Assembly: GCA_003153055.1 (NCBI GenBank)
Contig: PMBV01000493.1
Span: forward strand, 1 to 12,296
Origin: Myxococcales bacterium
GTDB taxonomy: Bacteria > Myxococcota > Myxococcia > Myxococcales > Myxococcaceae
DNA length: 12,296 nucleotides
Direction of reading: 5' to 3'
Part shown: piece after piece, positions 8,043 through 12,296 of the stretch
Layout of the letters: the number at the start of each line of letters is the position of its first letter
Position numbering within the stretch: position 1 is the first letter of the stretch
Program-made: the position numbers and the translations under genes
The notes under the pieces: generated by a model
Told to the model about the DNA's origin: nothing
The model's input: the letters and a program-made list of their open reading frames with translations, nothing else
The model's database searches: none

Positions 8043-9452
8043 TCAGGCGTGTACGTGCACCACGGGCCCACGCTTTTGGGCCTTCTCAGCCTGCTCTCGC
8101 CACCAGGCCTGCCCCGACTCGGGGAGCGAGTGCACCGGGTCGAAGTACTCGTATTTCCGGTCGAGCGCCTCGGGATCGTTCATCTCGATGCCGGTTCGGT
8201 AGTTCTTGGTCCAGTACGAGATGCCCTTCTCGCGGTCGTACTCGGCCACCTGGTGGACCCAGCGCTTCCCGACGTAGGGCACGTCGCACACGATTCGCGG
8301 CGTGGCGAAGCCTGGCATGTACCCCATGAGATCGTGCTGGAGCTTCTGCGCTTCTCCCACCGAGACCCGCCAGTGCTCCGAGTTGGGGATCATGTCGCAC
8401 ATGTAGAAGTAATAGGGCAGCACCCTCGCGTGATCGAGCAGCATGAAGGACAGCTCGAGCAGATCTCGTGAGGTGGCGTTCACGCCCCGCAAGAGAACGC
8501 CCTGGTTGCGCACGTCGCGGATGCCCACCTCGAGGATCTTCTTCGCCGCCCGGCCGAGCAGCGGGGTGACCTGGTTGGCGTTGTTGACGTGGGTGTGCAC
8601 CGCGAGGTCGACGTTGCGCTCGAAGGCCTTCTTGGCCAACCGCTCGAGGGCGGCCACTACCTCGTCCTGGAGCCAGTGCTGGGGAATGCCCATCAGCCCC
8701 TTCGAGGCGAGCCGAACGTCTCGAATGTTGGGGATCTCGAGCAACTGGCTGACGAAGCTCTCGAGCTGCGCGATCGGCACGTTGGCCACATCGCCCCCCG
8801 ACACCACGACGTCACGCACCGTCGGCGTCTCCCTGAGGTAGGCCAGCATGCGAGCCCACCGGGCGGGCTGCTCGAGGTGAAACCGCATCTTCTCGACCTG
8901 GGGCACGTCGTTGCCGACCAGATCCATGCGCGTGCAGTGCCCGCAGTACTGAGGGCAGGTCGACAGGAGCTCGGCCAGGACCTTGGTGGGGTACCGGTGC
9001 GTCAGCCCCTCGACCTTCCACATCTCGGCCTCGTGGAGCGAGTCCCTCGAAGACTTGGGGTGGCTGGGCCACTCCGGGTGGCGGTCGTCGAACGCCGGCA
9101 GCATGTAGCGCCGCAACGGGTCACCCCAGAGGTCCTCCATGTTCATGGTGTTGAGCATGTGAGGGGTGATGAGAATCGACATCGTCGCCCGCTCTCGCTG
9201 ATCGCGCTCGATGCTGGTGGCCAGCGTCTCGGGCAGCCAGTGCTGCAGCGCGAGCTTGAGCTCCTTGAGGTTCTTCACCGTGTGGCGTCGCTGCCACAGA
9301 GCGCTCTCCCAGTCGGCCTTCGACACACCTTGGTAGCCGGGAATTCGGGTCCAGTCAGGCTCGACGAACTGGCGCTCCAGTGGGTACCGGAAAGGCTGCT
9401 CCGCGCCGAGGACCTTGCTCGATGCGGCCGACGCGGGGGTTGGACTCTGCAT
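8043..9452 (-). CDS. KamA-family radical SAM protein, divergent paralogue
   Basis: This 469-residue protein belongs to the lysine 2,3-aminomutase superfamily but to a separate branch that I recall from actinobacteria and myxobacteria. I know no experimental substrate for it. It has the cluster motif CPQYCGHC (C166, C170, C173) followed by TRM, then VVVSGGDVANV (216-226). PYYFYMCDMIPNSEHWR (346-362) contains D353, and RIVCDVPYVGKRW (386-398) contains D390 and K396, the probable PLP lysine. Both Asp residues equivalent to the lysine-binding pair are present, but the classical GGGGK loop is replaced by PYVGK, and the region after the cluster (MDLVGNDVPQVEK) differs. A Trp-rich N-terminus and a C-terminal segment, ISYWTKNYRTGIE, are specific to this branch. 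The start is ATG at 9452 with AGGAG four bases upstream. Only 42 bases separate it from the classical-type gene, so an operon is likely. The product could be a beta-amino acid aminomutase on lysine or a related substrate. Confidence 0.87.
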   Translation of the reverse strand: MQSPTPASAASSKVLGAEQPFRYPLERQFVEPDWTRIPGYQGVSKADWESALWQRRHTVKNLKELKLALQHWLPETLATSIERDQRERATMSILITPHMLNTMNMEDLWGDPLRRYMLPAFDDRHPEWPSHPKSSRDSLHEAEMWKVEGLTHRYPTKVLAELLSTCPQYCGHCTRMDLVGNDVPQVEKMRFHLEQPARWARMLAYLRETPTVRDVVVSGGDVANVPIAQLESFVSQLLEIPNIRDVRLASKGLMGIPQHWLQDEVVAALERLAKKAFERNVDLAVHTHVNNANQVTPLLGRAAKKILEVGIRDVRNQGVLLRGVNATSRDLLELSFMLLDHARVLPYYFYMCDMIPNSEHWRVSVGEAQKLQHDLMGYMPGFATPRIVCDVPYVGKRWVHQVAEYDREKGISYWTKNYRTGIEMNDPEALDRKYEYFDPVHSLPESGQAWWREQAEKAQKRGPVVHVHA

Positions 9453-9456
9453 GGTG

Positions 9457-9461
9457 CTCCT
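9457..9461 (-). promoter_or_regulatory. Ribosome binding site of the divergent KamA-family gene
   Basis: AGGAG on the minus strand lies four bases before the ATG at 9452 and fixes that start against GTG or ATG codons nearby. Confidence 0.65.
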
Positions 9462-9521
9462 ATGCCATGAGTGGCCGGGTCGTTTGAAGCACGAGCGTTG
9501 ACGCGCGGCGGCGACCGAGGG

Positions 9522-12296
<2,775 letters not shown>

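Noticed and set aside
8043..9452. Assignment of the 469-residue protein as glutamate 2,3-aminomutase
   Set aside because: From family knowledge, that enzyme replaces the two substrate-binding Asp residues; here both (D353, D390) are present.
9496..9507. Exact 12-base repeat CGTTGACGCGCG, also at 5673-5684, as a shared operator or -35 element
   Set aside because: A few exact 12-mer pairs are expected by chance in 12 kb of GC-rich DNA, and one copy abuts a start codon, too close for a -35 element.

Overview
The window is dense, GC-rich (clearly above 60%) bacterial DNA with strong G/C bias at third codon positions. The best guess is a myxobacterium (Myxococcota). This rests on three things: a very long Ser/Thr kinase with the HRDVSPQN catalytic loop, a Pro-rich linker, one membrane helix and PEGA-like C-terminal modules; a SpoIID/LytB-domain protein joined to queA-tgt-yajC-secD; and family resemblance of the remaining proteins. 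The genus cannot be read from the sequence. I see no tRNA, rRNA, CRISPR array, insertion sequence or phage gene, and no gene-free stretch longer than about 150 bases.

Region 1 (1-5533, minus strand) is a probable operon, read right to left: a 52-residue small protein, an exported SpoIID/LytB-domain protein, queA, tgt, yajC and secD. secD runs off the left edge. QueA and Tgt are tRNA queuosine enzymes. YajC and SecD belong to the Sec holotranslocon. The queA-tgt-yajC-secD order is the classic one; the SpoIID-type protein and the small ORF are the local addition.

Region 2 (5534-6754) starts with a 151-base divergent intergenic region that carries an A/T-rich island. Two plus-strand genes follow. 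The first encodes a 152-residue protein with a sigma-region-4-like helix-turn-helix and a C-terminal membrane anchor. The second encodes a 187-residue charged, helix-rich protein with no recognised family. Their end converges with region 3, leaving only 10 bases between stop codons.

Region 3 (6765-12296, minus strand) holds, in transcription order, the large kinase (5' end outside the window) and two different members of the lysine 2,3-aminomutase (KamA) radical-SAM/PLP family. The 469-residue paralogue belongs to a divergent group. The 411-residue one is close to classical KamA/AblA. Spacings are 69 and 42 bases, so co-transcription is possible but unproven.

The most interesting features are the tandem, strongly diverged KamA paralogues next to a sensor-like kinase, the membrane-tethered HTH protein divergent from the queuosine/Sec operon, and the conserved-looking small ORF at the head of that operon. 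Nothing here is clearly a wholly new system.
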